From positions 558,001 through 622,000 of the forward strand of contig NZ_JAIVAJ010000001.1 of the NCBI RefSeq assembly GCF_020171725.1: a DNA stretch of 64,000 nt. Reading direction: 5' to 3'. The first letter of the stretch is position 1, and every line of letters begins with the position of its first letter. This document shows, in pieces, positions 52,693 through 60,646 of the stretch. Source of the stretch: Halobacillus litoralis. GTDB taxonomy: Bacteria > Bacillota > Bacilli > Bacillales > Halobacillaceae. The notes below the pieces were generated by a model. That model was not told where the DNA came from and did no database searches. It saw only the letters and a list, made by a program, of their open reading frames with translations. The position numbers and the translations under genes were made by a program.

Positions 52693-53586
52693 TTATTCTG
52701 TTGGTTGGAAGTTCTCCAGTGGAATGTAGTTCACATTCGTCGGCTTGCCATCTTTCGCACTTTCTTCAAAGATGGACATCGTAACGGTTCCAAACTCAGG
52801 AAGGTTTTCCTCAGAGATGGACACTTCGATTTCGAATGGAGACCAAGATGGTGCTGCATCTCCGTCTACTTGTACCGGCGTCGGCTCAACGAGTACGTTA
52901 TGTCCGTCTTCAATGCTGTACATGAAGCTTGCTTCAAATACTCTCGCTTCTCCTGACACAACATAAGAACCGTTCTCTCCTGTTACTTTGATGTTCCGGA
53001 ACGCTTCTCCGTCACCTTCGAATTCCTTCGCTTCTGACTGGTCCTGTTCTTCCTCTTTCTGTGGTTCTTCAATCGTGAAAGGCTGTGTGATTTCAAAAGG
53101 CGTAGCTTCTACAGACTGACCGTTGATCGTGTCGACAAGGAACGTAATAGTCGCCTCGTATTGACCAGGCACGGCGCTCGTCCAGCCTTCAGACGCTGTT
53201 AGGGACTCTTCAGCAGCTAATTCCTCGCTCGTTTCAGCCTGAGCGAAAGACTTATCGGATGAGAACGTGTACACGTTTTCTCCGTCGGCATTGGCTACTT
53301 GAATTTCATACTGCTGGCTGGAAGTGAAACCAAGTGTTACGGCTTCTTCCCCGGTATTGATAAGGGAGAAGTTAAAGTTCGCTGCATCTGCTGTTGTTTC
53401 GACACCGGCATCCATGGCCAATTGATTGATCAACGCATCCATATCGACTTCCTCCGTCACTTCTTCTTCAGGAGTTTCCTCTTCCGGTTCTGCCCCTTCC
53501 GCTTGATCTACATCTCCATTTGTTCCACATGCTGCTAACATAAGAATCATGACCCCCATCATGATCATGGCTAGAAACTTTTTCAT
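52693..53586 (-). CDS. Lipoprotein with BsuPI-like and Gmad2 domains
   Basis: 297 aa. The lipoprotein signal (KKFLAMIMMGVMILMLAAC) is followed by a Glu-rich linker, a BsuPI-type protease-inhibitor-like domain (about 65-170: FNFSLINTGEEAVTLGFTSSQQYEI...), a second acidic linker, and a C-terminal Gmad2 immunoglobulin-like domain (about 195-295: FRNIKVTGENGSYVVSGEARVFEASFMYSIEDGHN). Gmad2 is found in spore-germination and cell-envelope proteins. The protein is expected on the outer face of the membrane; ligand unknown. The linkers are strongly acidic. Confidence 0.85.
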   Translation of the reverse strand: MKKFLAMIMMGVMILMLAACGTNGDVDQAEGAEPEEETPEEEVTEEVDMDALINQLAMDAGVETTADAANFNFSLINTGEEAVTLGFTSSQQYEIQVANADGENVYTFSSDKSFAQAETSEELAAEESLTASEGWTSAVPGQYEATITFLVDTINGQSVEATPFEITQPFTIEEPQKEEEQDQSEAKEFEGDGEAFRNIKVTGENGSYVVSGEARVFEASFMYSIEDGHNVLVEPTPVQVDGDAAPSWSPFEIEVSISEENLPEFGTVTMSIFEESAKDGKPTNVNYIPLENFQPTE

Positions 53587-53652
53587 ATCGCCACTCCTCT
53601 TTCTCTTGTATTTATTCCATTAGTCGTATTTCCCACCAAAAACGTTACACGA

Positions 53653-54501
53653 TTATTCTTCTTTTCGAAAGAATCCAAAGATACCTGTCGTTTGTACGAT
53701 ATTTGTGAAGGCATTTGGATCGACTTCATTAATGACATGCTGCAAACCATACAATTCATAACGTGTAATGACCATCACTAACATGTTCTTGTCTTCTTGT
53801 GTAAATGCTCCTCTCGCTGGTAATGTCGTAATGCCCCGGACCATTTGTGCATGGATGGCCTTCTCGAGCTCTGGTGCTTTCGTCGTAATAATCATAGCTG
53901 TCAGTTTTTCGTGACGAGTATGGACCGCATCAATAACACGTGTCGTCACATAAAGTGTGAGCAACGTATACAATGCGTTCTCAGGTTCGTATAGGAAACC
54001 AGCTAAGACGATGATTACACCATTGATCATAAGGAAGTAAATTCCGATTGGACGGTCTTTCATGCGAGACAGAATCATCGCAATGATATCCAGACCGCCT
54101 GTTGAAGCCCCCCATTTCAAGGTTATACCGACACCAACTCCTCCAAGCACACCGCCGAACACGGCGTTCAAAATAATGTCACCGGATAGTTGTTGAACGG
54201 GTACAATCTCAAGAAACAGTGTCGTGAAGGCTACAGAAACGGCACTGTAAACGGTAAAACCTTTCCCTACCTTGTACCACCCTAAAATGGCTACCGGTAT
54301 GTTAAGTATGAAGAGAATGAGACCTGTACTGATTCCAGGTATTCCCGCGAAATCGGTCAGAATACTCGTTAAGAGCTGAGCGATCCCTGTAAAGCCGCTT
54401 GCGTAAACATTTGCTTCGATTAAGAATAGATTTAAGGATACGGCATTGAAGACGGCACCTAATAGTACAATCAGAATACGTTTAATTTCGACAGTAAACA
54501 A
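53653..54501 (-). CDS. yitT: YitT family membrane protein (DUF161/DUF2179)
   Basis: 282 aa, starting with TTG seven bases after GGGAGG. Five to six helices (YitT membrane domain; LLGAVFNAVSLNLFLIEANVYASGFTGIAQLL, KWGASTGGLDIIAMILSR) are followed by a cytosolic DUF2179 domain (TAMIITTKAPELEKAIHAQMVRGITTLPARGAFT). The family may transport or sense a small molecule; function is unproven. It is divergent from yitS, its B. subtilis neighbour. Confidence 0.9.
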   Translation of the reverse strand: MFTVEIKRILIVLLGAVFNAVSLNLFLIEANVYASGFTGIAQLLTSILTDFAGIPGISTGLILFILNIPVAILGWYKVGKGFTVYSAVSVAFTTLFLEIVPVQQLSGDIILNAVFGGVLGGVGVGITLKWGASTGGLDIIAMILSRMKDRPIGIYFLMINGVIIVLAGFLYEPENALYTLLTLYVTTRVIDAVHTRHEKLTAMIITTKAPELEKAIHAQMVRGITTLPARGAFTQEDKNMLVMVITRYELYGLQHVINEVDPNAFTNIVQTTGIFGFFRKEE

Positions 54502-54661
54502 TAAAAAACCTCCCTACGAACCTCGTCTCTTCTTTTTTATCACCCGTTGCTGGTAAAATCAAGCGCTTATTAAAGATTATTACATAGATAACACGATTGT
54601 TTTGACTATCTGAGAGATTGTGCCTAAACTAAAATTAAATCAAAATAAGCAGGTGACCATT

Positions 54662-55522
54662 ATGAATGTAAAAATCCTATGTGACTCCGCCTCCGATTTA
54701 TCGAAAGATGTTCTGGAAAAGAACAGCATTCAGTCTGTTCCACTCAGAGTGACCATTGATGGGCAAGAGTATGAAGACGGACGAACGATTTCACCGGTTG
54801 AAGTATTCGAGAAAATGAGAAACGGCGGTGCACCGAAAACATCACAGGTATCCCCTCAAGCTTTCAAAGAGGTGTTTACCTCTTTCGCGGAAGAAGGACA
54901 GCCGTTTATCTACTTCGCTTTTTCTTCTGAACTTTCCGGTACGTATCAAACGGCCAAGATGGTCGAACAGGATGTCAAAGAAAAATATCCTGAAGCGAAG
55001 TTTGACGTGATCGACACGAAAGCTGCTTCACTCGGATACGGCTTAGTCGTCATGAGAGCCGCTGAAGCTGCACTGGATGGAAACAGCTATGAAGAAGTAT
55101 TGGAACTCGGGAACTACCACGCCCACCATATGGAACATATTTTCACCGTGGATGACCTTGAATATCTGTACCGCGGAGGACGCGTCAGTAAAACCGCAGC
55201 CTTTGTCGGGACATTACTCAAAATCAAACCCTTATTACATATGGAGGATGGCAAACTGATTCCTCTTGAAAAGATTCGCGGATCCAAGAAAGTATTGAAG
55301 CGAATGGTTGAAGTGATGGGGGAACGAGGTGTACAACTGGAAAACCAGCGTATTGCCATTAGTCACGGAGACGATGCGGAAACAGCTCAACATCTGGCAG
55401 ATATGATTCAACAGGAATACGGGTATCGCGATATTCATATCGACTTGATCGGATCTTCCATCGGAGCACACGCCGGTCCTGGCACCATAGCACTCTTTTT
55501 CTTAAATCAACCTTACAGATAA
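54662..55522 (+). CDS. yitS: DegV family protein (YitS; fatty-acid-binding FakB type)
   Basis: 286 aa from ATG 54662 (CAGGTGA upstream), starting MNVKILCDSASDLSKDVLEK. DegV features: SDLS near the N-terminus, FAFSSELSGTYQTA that contacts the fatty-acid carboxylate, DTKAASLGYG and a C-terminal GSSIGAHAGPGTIALFF. FakB proteins present fatty acids to the FakA kinase for phospholipid synthesis. fakA is not in the window. Confidence 0.9.
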   Translation: MNVKILCDSASDLSKDVLEKNSIQSVPLRVTIDGQEYEDGRTISPVEVFEKMRNGGAPKTSQVSPQAFKEVFTSFAEEGQPFIYFAFSSELSGTYQTAKMVEQDVKEKYPEAKFDVIDTKAASLGYGLVVMRAAEAALDGNSYEEVLELGNYHAHHMEHIFTVDDLEYLYRGGRVSKTAAFVGTLLKIKPLLHMEDGKLIPLEKIRGSKKVLKRMVEVMGERGVQLENQRIAISHGDDAETAQHLADMIQQEYGYRDIHIDLIGSSIGAHAGPGTIALFFLNQPYR

Positions 55523-55546
55523 CTATTCCCTGATGAACGTAACCTA

Positions 55547-55587
55547 ACCCTCTTTGATTCGACTAATGTACAAAGGGGGTCTTTTTT
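55547..55587 (+). promoter_or_regulatory. Terminator-like hairpin overlapping the Shine-Dalgarno of the DUF4349 gene
   Basis: ACCCTCTTTG pairs with CAAAGGGGGT (one wobble), then CTTTTTT. It is a plausible terminator for yitS. Its 3' arm AAAGGGGG is the only Shine-Dalgarno for the gene starting at 55588, the base after the T run. Confidence 0.6.
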
Positions 55588-56484
55588 ATGAAAAAAATCA
55601 TCATCATGATGGCATTGATGTTGGCGATGGCAGCCTGCAGTCAGAATGGGGGCGAGGAAAGCGCAACAGAAGGTGAAAGCATTCAGGATACTTCAAGTGA
55701 TGAAGCCGCTACAAACGGGCTTTCTGATCCACCTGCTGAAAGCGGAGATTCAGAGACAGGAAACAGTGAGAATTCCATCATCGACCAATCGGGAGACAGA
55801 ATGCTCATCTATCATGCGGTCATTGAACTCGAGACCGAAGATTATGAAGGGTTCAGGGAGCGATTGGATCAGCGGATGGAACAGAATGAAGCCTATATCG
55901 TAGAGGCGAACGTAACCAAAGGAGACCGCAACCTCAGAAGTGGTCAAATACGCCTCAGAGTTCCTCAACAGAACTTCGAAGCGATGATCGGTCAATTAGA
56001 ACAAATCGGGGATTCCATTATTTCCGAGAATATATCTGGCCGAGACGTGACCGAACAGTATGTCGACCTTGAATCACGCCTTGCGGCTAAGGAAAAAGTA
56101 GAAGGACGACTGCTCTCTTTTTTGGATGAATCCACAGCCACAGACTCATTACTAAAAATTTCGCAGGATTTAGAGCGCATTCAGTCAGAGATAGAAGTGC
56201 TGAAGGGCAAAATGAACTACCTGCAGAATCAAAGTGATTTCTCTACCATTACGCTGCAAGTAACGGAAACGACGCTCGTAGTAGGAGAAGTCGGCGGAAC
56301 CTCTCAACAGACGTGGGACCGTACCAAGCAGGCGTTTGTCAGCTCTATTAATGGATTGATGACATTCCTGTCTTGGTTATTCGTAACCATTGTCGGTTAT
56401 TCTCCGATTCTCATTCCTATTCTTCTTGTTGCTGGTTTCATCTGGTACAGAAAGAGAAAGCGTATGGAAGAAGAGTCATCCTAG
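55588..56484 (+). CDS. DUF4349 lipoprotein with coiled coil and C-terminal membrane helix
   Basis: 298 aa. Lipoprotein signal KKIIIMMALMLAMAAC, then an acidic Ser/Thr/Glu-rich linker (about 20-70) and the DUF4349 domain (LIYHAVIELETEDYEGFRERLDQ; ISENISGRDVTEQYVDLESRLAAKEKVEGRL; LERIQSEIEVLKGKMNYLQNQSDFSTITLQV). A membrane helix (SPILIPILLVAGFIWY) and basic tail end the protein. Two-ended membrane anchoring is typical for DUF4349. Function is unknown. Confidence 0.85.
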   Translation: MKKIIIMMALMLAMAACSQNGGEESATEGESIQDTSSDEAATNGLSDPPAESGDSETGNSENSIIDQSGDRMLIYHAVIELETEDYEGFRERLDQRMEQNEAYIVEANVTKGDRNLRSGQIRLRVPQQNFEAMIGQLEQIGDSIISENISGRDVTEQYVDLESRLAAKEKVEGRLLSFLDESTATDSLLKISQDLERIQSEIEVLKGKMNYLQNQSDFSTITLQVTETTLVVGEVGGTSQQTWDRTKQAFVSSINGLMTFLSWLFVTIVGYSPILIPILLVAGFIWYRKRKRMEEESS

Positions 56485-56487
56485 TCA

Positions 56488-56526
56488 CTCAGGGGGCCTT
56501 GTGCGAATCCACCGGGCTCCTTTTTC
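56488..56526 (+). terminator. Weak terminator after the DUF4349 gene
   Basis: GGGGCC / GGCTCC stem with one wobble and a long loop, then T5. No gene is seen in the following gap up to 56710. Confidence 0.55.
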
Positions 56527-56710
56527 CTACTCAATTGGATTGCGAAGATTTGAAAGTAAGATTCAAGCTATTCAGTCCGCGAAATGCTGATTAATCTTTT
56601 TATCTACGCTTCTTCTCTCTCAAGTATTGAAACGTCGTTTATATCCTTCTCAACTAGTACTCACACTGTTTCAGTCCTATCATAGTGCCGGAACTTCAGT
56701 ATTTTCTACG

Positions 56711-56742
56711 AAAAAAGCACCTTCCTGAGAAAGGTGCTCTAT
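56711..56742 (-). terminator. Terminator of the GH13-like gene
   Basis: AGCACCTT / AAGGTGCT with loop CCTGAGA-type, T6 on the minus strand. Confidence 0.85.
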
Positions 56743-56744
56743 GG

Positions 56745-58196
56745 TTATTCTTTTCTGTTCTTTATACTGATTGCGGTTACCGCTATGACAAATAGTCCGA
56801 GCACGCCTCCGACGAAGCCGATGAACAGCCAGTTGTATCCCCCGTCTTCTTCTACAACAAACACATCTGCCGTTTCACGCTCCATCGCGATTCGATAACT
56901 GCCATCGCTCTGCTGACGGACAATGCCGTCCTGTAATAATCCTCTAAGCTGCTGACCATCCCCGAGGTGATCGACTACTGCCACCTTCGTTTCAGGCGCG
57001 TTGTTGATTGCGACAATCATCGATTGTTCTTCATACGTCCGCTCAAAGACGGTTAACCCGTCTTCTTCATGCAAAACGTTAAAATCACCTTGAGCTAGAG
57101 CTGGGTATTGCTGTCTCATCGACGTGACGTTTTCAATTCTCTCTTTGATCTGTTCGTCCGAAAGCTTGAAATTCATCATGCGGATGTTCCCGACGGTTCC
57201 CCCGTCATCCAACGGAACTTCTGTCCCATAATTCATCACGGGAATACCAGGAGATGTGAATAGATACGTCAGAGCAAGTTTCCATCTCGTTGTCGGATTA
57301 AGTTCCTGTTCAACAGCGAGGTGAGTAAACCGCTGATTCGTTTCGTCATCAATCGCATGCAGCCACACAACCTCTTCATCCCCTGCTTGCTGCAGCAAAT
57401 CGTTTAATCCGGACATCGGCTGTCCGAACTGTTGAAACGTCTCACGGATCATTTGTTGGTATTCTGGCACCATCACTCCGTCAAGCCACTCTACAGACGC
57501 TTCCGAAGGCTGTTGGTTCGTGTACAAAAAGAATTCTTCTGGTACCGCTTGCGAAATGGATTGATATAAGCCGGCATCCACGTCATCTCCAATCAACCTG
57601 AATCCGTCTACTCCAGTTTCCTGTGCCCAATATTCAGCTGTTTCCTGCATATAGGCTTGAACTTCAGGCTTTTTGGTATCTAGTTTATGAAGACCGGACT
57701 GCCCCTCATCTGCACGATCTAAAAACCATTCTTCTTTTGACGCGTCATCCAACCAAGGATGTTCTGGAGAAACATCCTTTATAACAAAATCGAGCACCAC
57801 TCTCATATCACGCTCATTCGCTTCCTCGACAAGTCCTTGCAGCGTCTCCATCGTACCGAAACGCTCTTCAACAGACCGGAAGTCGTCCACAGCAAGCCCT
57901 CCGAAATCTGCACTCCCTGTGACTGGCGACAATTGAATGGTTGTGAAGCCGAGTTCTTTTATGTAATCGAGTTGATCGGTTACCCCTTGTAGATCTCCTC
58001 CATGATAGGCTTCTGGATCATTCAGGCTTGTCTCCTGGTCATTTCCATTATCCCCATTCATAAAACGGTCGATCTGTATTTTATAGACACTTTCACTTTC
58101 CCACTGCCGATCGATGGAACTGGCAGCGCTTACGGTCGTGAAAGAACTGACAAACATAAGGATGATCGATAGACACACGGTCATACTTTTCATCAT
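56745..58196 (-). CDS. Membrane-anchored GH13 alpha-amylase-like protein lacking canonical catalytic residues
   Basis: 483 aa (ATG 58196; the adjacent ATG 58193 is equally possible after AAAGGGGG). A signal peptide ends near VSAASS; the GH13 barrel follows (VYKIQIDRFMNGD..., YHGGDLQGVTDQLDYIKELGFTTIQLSPV) and a C-terminal membrane helix (NWLFIGFVGGVLGLFVIAV) ends in NRKE. The fold is clear, but conserved regions are changed. Region I is LDFVIKDVS instead of D-x-x-x-N-H. Region II is GVDGFRLIGDD, with Ile202 where the nucleophile Asp should be. The region III Glu is not at its place (FFLYTNQQ). Region IV reads HAIDDE. It is probably inactive or unconventional. Confidence 0.85.
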   Translation of the reverse strand: MMKSMTVCLSIILMFVSSFTTVSAASSIDRQWESESVYKIQIDRFMNGDNGNDQETSLNDPEAYHGGDLQGVTDQLDYIKELGFTTIQLSPVTGSADFGGLAVDDFRSVEERFGTMETLQGLVEEANERDMRVVLDFVIKDVSPEHPWLDDASKEEWFLDRADEGQSGLHKLDTKKPEVQAYMQETAEYWAQETGVDGFRLIGDDVDAGLYQSISQAVPEEFFLYTNQQPSEASVEWLDGVMVPEYQQMIRETFQQFGQPMSGLNDLLQQAGDEEVVWLHAIDDETNQRFTHLAVEQELNPTTRWKLALTYLFTSPGIPVMNYGTEVPLDDGGTVGNIRMMNFKLSDEQIKERIENVTSMRQQYPALAQGDFNVLHEEDGLTVFERTYEEQSMIVAINNAPETKVAVVDHLGDGQQLRGLLQDGIVRQQSDGSYRIAMERETADVFVVEEDGGYNWLFIGFVGGVLGLFVIAVTAISIKNRKE

Positions 58197-58343
58197 CCCG
58201 CCCCCTTTGATAAGTTGTGTTAAAAACCTCACCACCTTAGAGTATCTCTTCTCGGGAGTGGACGTCAATCTCGCACGAAAGGTTTTCACAATCTTACACA
58301 AATTGATCACAACTTTTCAGCAGGGTTACACCATAAATAGAAA

Positions 58344-58375
58344 AAGTTCCGACCATCTCCCATGATGATCGGAAC
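58344..58375 (-). terminator. Terminator of asnO
   Basis: GTTCCGA.CATC / GATG.TCGGAAC with one mismatch, T5 on the minus strand. Confidence 0.85.
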
Positions 58376-58384
58376 GTTACGCAA

Positions 58385-60229
58385 TTATACGAATCTCACT
58401 TTATACGTCTCGAGCCAGTGGTTGATTTGACATAGATGCGCAATCAACTGCGGCCCTGTCATCAACTGACCGAACCACGGGGTATCGATCGAATTCCCTT
58501 TTGACTCGTTCAATTCCCGGATCCTCTCACGGTCAAAAAGCTCAAACAGAGGGGCCTTTTGGTCGGTCAAAATTTCTTCCATCCATGAACACACGGCTTT
58601 CGTGTAGTCAGGATGGAACGTTTTGGGATACGGGTTTTTCTTCCGGAACAAAACTTCATCCGGAAGCACTCCTTTCAGCGCCTGCCTCAGCAACCCTTTT
58701 TCCTGATCGCCGAAATGCTTCATGTCCCAAGGAATATTGTAGGCATACTCTACAATCCGATGGTCACTGAACGGAACGCGGACCTCGAGGCTGGCCCCCA
58801 TACTCATGCGGTCTTTTCTTTCAAGCAGTGTCTGCATGAACCAATTCATATTTAAATAGGACATGTGTTTGTGCTTCTTCGCTGCTTCTGTCTCACCATC
58901 CAAGAGAGGCGTTTCATCGATGGTTTCCTGATAACGTTTCAGCATGTAAGCTTCAATATCAATCTTTTCATTCCACTCGTCTCGAATGAGGGATTTCCTT
59001 TCATCCAATGAGCGAATCCACGGAAACCCCTTGCGCTCCTGGTCCTCTTTTCGATAGAACCATGGGTAGCCGCCGAAAATTTCATCGGCGCATTCACCTG
59101 AAAGGGCAACGGTCACGTAGGATTTGATGTTCTCGCAAAACCATAACAGGGAAGAATCGACATCGGCCATCCCCGGAAGATCCCTCAGCTCCACGGCTCG
59201 CTTTAAACGGGTTACCAAGTCTGAAGTATCCGCCTCCATGACGGTATGCTCCGTTTTATGCTGATCCCGCACCATATTGATGTATGTCTCGTCACGATCC
59301 GGCTGAAACGCATTTTTCTTGAAGTACTTTTCCTGGTCTTTGTAATCGATGGAGAACGTTTGTAGTGGTCCTTCCCCTTCTCGCTTGTATTGCTCCGCCG
59401 CTACCGCGGTAATCGCGCTGGAGTCTACTCCTCCTGATAAAAAGGTGCCAAGTCGCACGTCAGACACCAGTTGGCGCTCAGAAGCATCAATAAAGAGTTC
59501 ACGTACTTTCTCTACCGTCTGTTCGAAGGAGTCTTGATGGGGCTTGCTCTCGACGTTCCAATAGCGTTCAATCGACAGCTTCCCCTTCTCCCATGTTGCC
59601 CGGTGCCCTGCTCTCAGCTCATGAACGCCACGAAAGATTCCGTGTCCAGGCGTTCTCGAGGGACCGAGGGCGAGGATTTCCTGAATCCCTTCTGATGTCA
59701 CAACCGGCTCCACATCAGGATGTGCTAGAATGGCTTTCATTTCCGAAGCATATAAAAGACCATTGGACTGAGGACTATAGAATAGAGGCTTCACACCCAG
59801 CCGGTCGCGGGCGATAAATAGTCGTTCTTTCTTTTTCTCCCATATGCTGAAGGCAAAGATCCCGTTAAAGTGGTTTACGCAATCTTCTCCCCATTCCATG
59901 TAACTCACAAGTACGACTTCTGTATCCGAGTGAGAAGAGAAATTCCACCCTTTCGACCGGAGGGTGGTACGTATTTCATCGGTATTGTACAGCTCTCCGT
60001 TGTAGCAAAGAATATAATGCTCATGGTTCGTTCTCCGCACCATCGGCTGCTTCCCCCCAGAAGGGTCGACGACGATCAACCTTTGATGCCCGAGCGCTGC
60101 CGGTCCCTCCACCCACTTCTGGTAATCATCCGGACCACGGTGGCGTAACGTGACAGCCATTTGATCCAAAATTTCCTCTTTATTTCGTTTCTCCGGGTTT
60201 TGTTGTATCCAACCTACGATTCCACACAT
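58385..60229 (-). CDS. asnO: Asparagine synthase (glutamine-hydrolysing), AsnO type
   Basis: 614 aa, equal to B. subtilis AsnO. The N-terminal class II glutaminase starts MCGIVGW with Cys2 as nucleophile after Met removal (LCYNGELYNTDEIR is the glutamine loop). The synthetase domain has the PP-loop FLSGGVDSSAITAV and the SGECADEIFGGYPWFY motif. In B. subtilis asnO is the sporulation-linked paralogue. AAGGAAGG precedes the ATG. A Fur box and divergent promoter lie 105-135 bases upstream but point away from it. Confidence 0.93.
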   Translation of the reverse strand: MCGIVGWIQQNPEKRNKEEILDQMAVTLRHRGPDDYQKWVEGPAALGHQRLIVVDPSGGKQPMVRRTNHEHYILCYNGELYNTDEIRTTLRSKGWNFSSHSDTEVVLVSYMEWGEDCVNHFNGIFAFSIWEKKKERLFIARDRLGVKPLFYSPQSNGLLYASEMKAILAHPDVEPVVTSEGIQEILALGPSRTPGHGIFRGVHELRAGHRATWEKGKLSIERYWNVESKPHQDSFEQTVEKVRELFIDASERQLVSDVRLGTFLSGGVDSSAITAVAAEQYKREGEGPLQTFSIDYKDQEKYFKKNAFQPDRDETYINMVRDQHKTEHTVMEADTSDLVTRLKRAVELRDLPGMADVDSSLLWFCENIKSYVTVALSGECADEIFGGYPWFYRKEDQERKGFPWIRSLDERKSLIRDEWNEKIDIEAYMLKRYQETIDETPLLDGETEAAKKHKHMSYLNMNWFMQTLLERKDRMSMGASLEVRVPFSDHRIVEYAYNIPWDMKHFGDQEKGLLRQALKGVLPDEVLFRKKNPYPKTFHPDYTKAVCSWMEEILTDQKAPLFELFDRERIRELNESKGNSIDTPWFGQLMTGPQLIAHLCQINHWLETYKVRFV

Positions 60230-60333
60230 CCAGCTACACCTTCCTTCTTATAAGAAATGCCTTATTTTTCTTTCTTAAGTAAGAAGACATTACAACTAAC
60301 CATATGTGTGGCAGGAAAAAATTATGATTCGAC

Positions 60334-60366
60334 TTGACTTTATAAATGAGAATGATTATCATTATA
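60334..60366 (+). promoter_or_regulatory. Sigma-A promoter overlapped by a Fur box
   Basis: -35 TTGACT (60334-60339), 17-bp spacer, -10 TATCAT (60357-60362). GAGAATGATTATCATTATA (60348-60366) matches the 19-bp Fur consensus at 17 positions, with a perfect AATGAT-T-ATCATT core, and covers the -10. Iron-replete Fur would block this promoter, which points away from asnO towards 60369. Confidence 0.8.
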
Positions 60367-60429
60367 AATGAAAACAACAATATACCGCTACCCCCAAACA
60401 AAAGCGGTCGATTAGACACCCCCTCTTAA

Positions 60430-60576
60430 GATCAAAGGCGCAAGTGCCCTGGGAGCTCCGACACGCATCAACAAAACGCCCGTAGGAAGATGAACTTTCC
60501 TTCCGAAGGGTGGGTTGTTGATGTCGCGAGGAGCTGGGCGCTGTAGCCGGACGTAGCTTATCCGGCATACGTGATC
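60430..60576. repeat. Rod-like inverted-repeat element, structured RNA domain or dispersed repeat
   Basis: Nested helices can be drawn: 60430-34/60572-76, 60444-49/60536-41, 60454-59/60530-35, 60466-74/60515-23 (nine perfect bp, CATCAACAA/TTGTTGATG), 60477-81/60508-12 and 60484-88/60497-501. A side hairpin GCCGGA/TCCGGC sits at 60546-66. The G+C content is well above the flanks. It may be part of the Fur-controlled RNA or an interspersed palindromic element; I saw no second copy in this window. Confidence 0.55.
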
Positions 60577-60611
60577 AACTAAATTTCCTTTGTTAAGATT
60601 TTCTAAAGAAA

Positions 60612-60645
60612 AAAACGGTGCGCCACTCGGGCGCACCGTTTTTTC
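60612..60645. terminator. Bidirectional terminator between the Fur-controlled RNA and yisL
   Basis: AAAACGGTGCGCC / GGCGCACCGTTTT with loop ACTCG and A/T runs on both sides. Confidence 0.9.
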
Positions 60646-60646
60646 T

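Larger units (their letters stand above)
60369..60645 (+). ncRNA. Predicted Fur-controlled RNA with C-rich loops
   Basis: The transcript from the Fur promoter would run about 277 nt to the bidirectional terminator at 60612-60645. No plus-strand ORF with a ribosome binding site exists in it. The first hairpin, ACCGCT / AGCGGT (60384-60408), exposes ACCCCCAAACAAA in its loop; a second unpaired C5 run is at 60419-60423. C-rich single strands are how iron-sparing RNAs such as FsrA pair with Shine-Dalgarno sites. An earlier 3' end is possible by processing. The call rests on promoter, operator, structure and absence of a gene, not on sequence homology. Confidence 0.55.
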
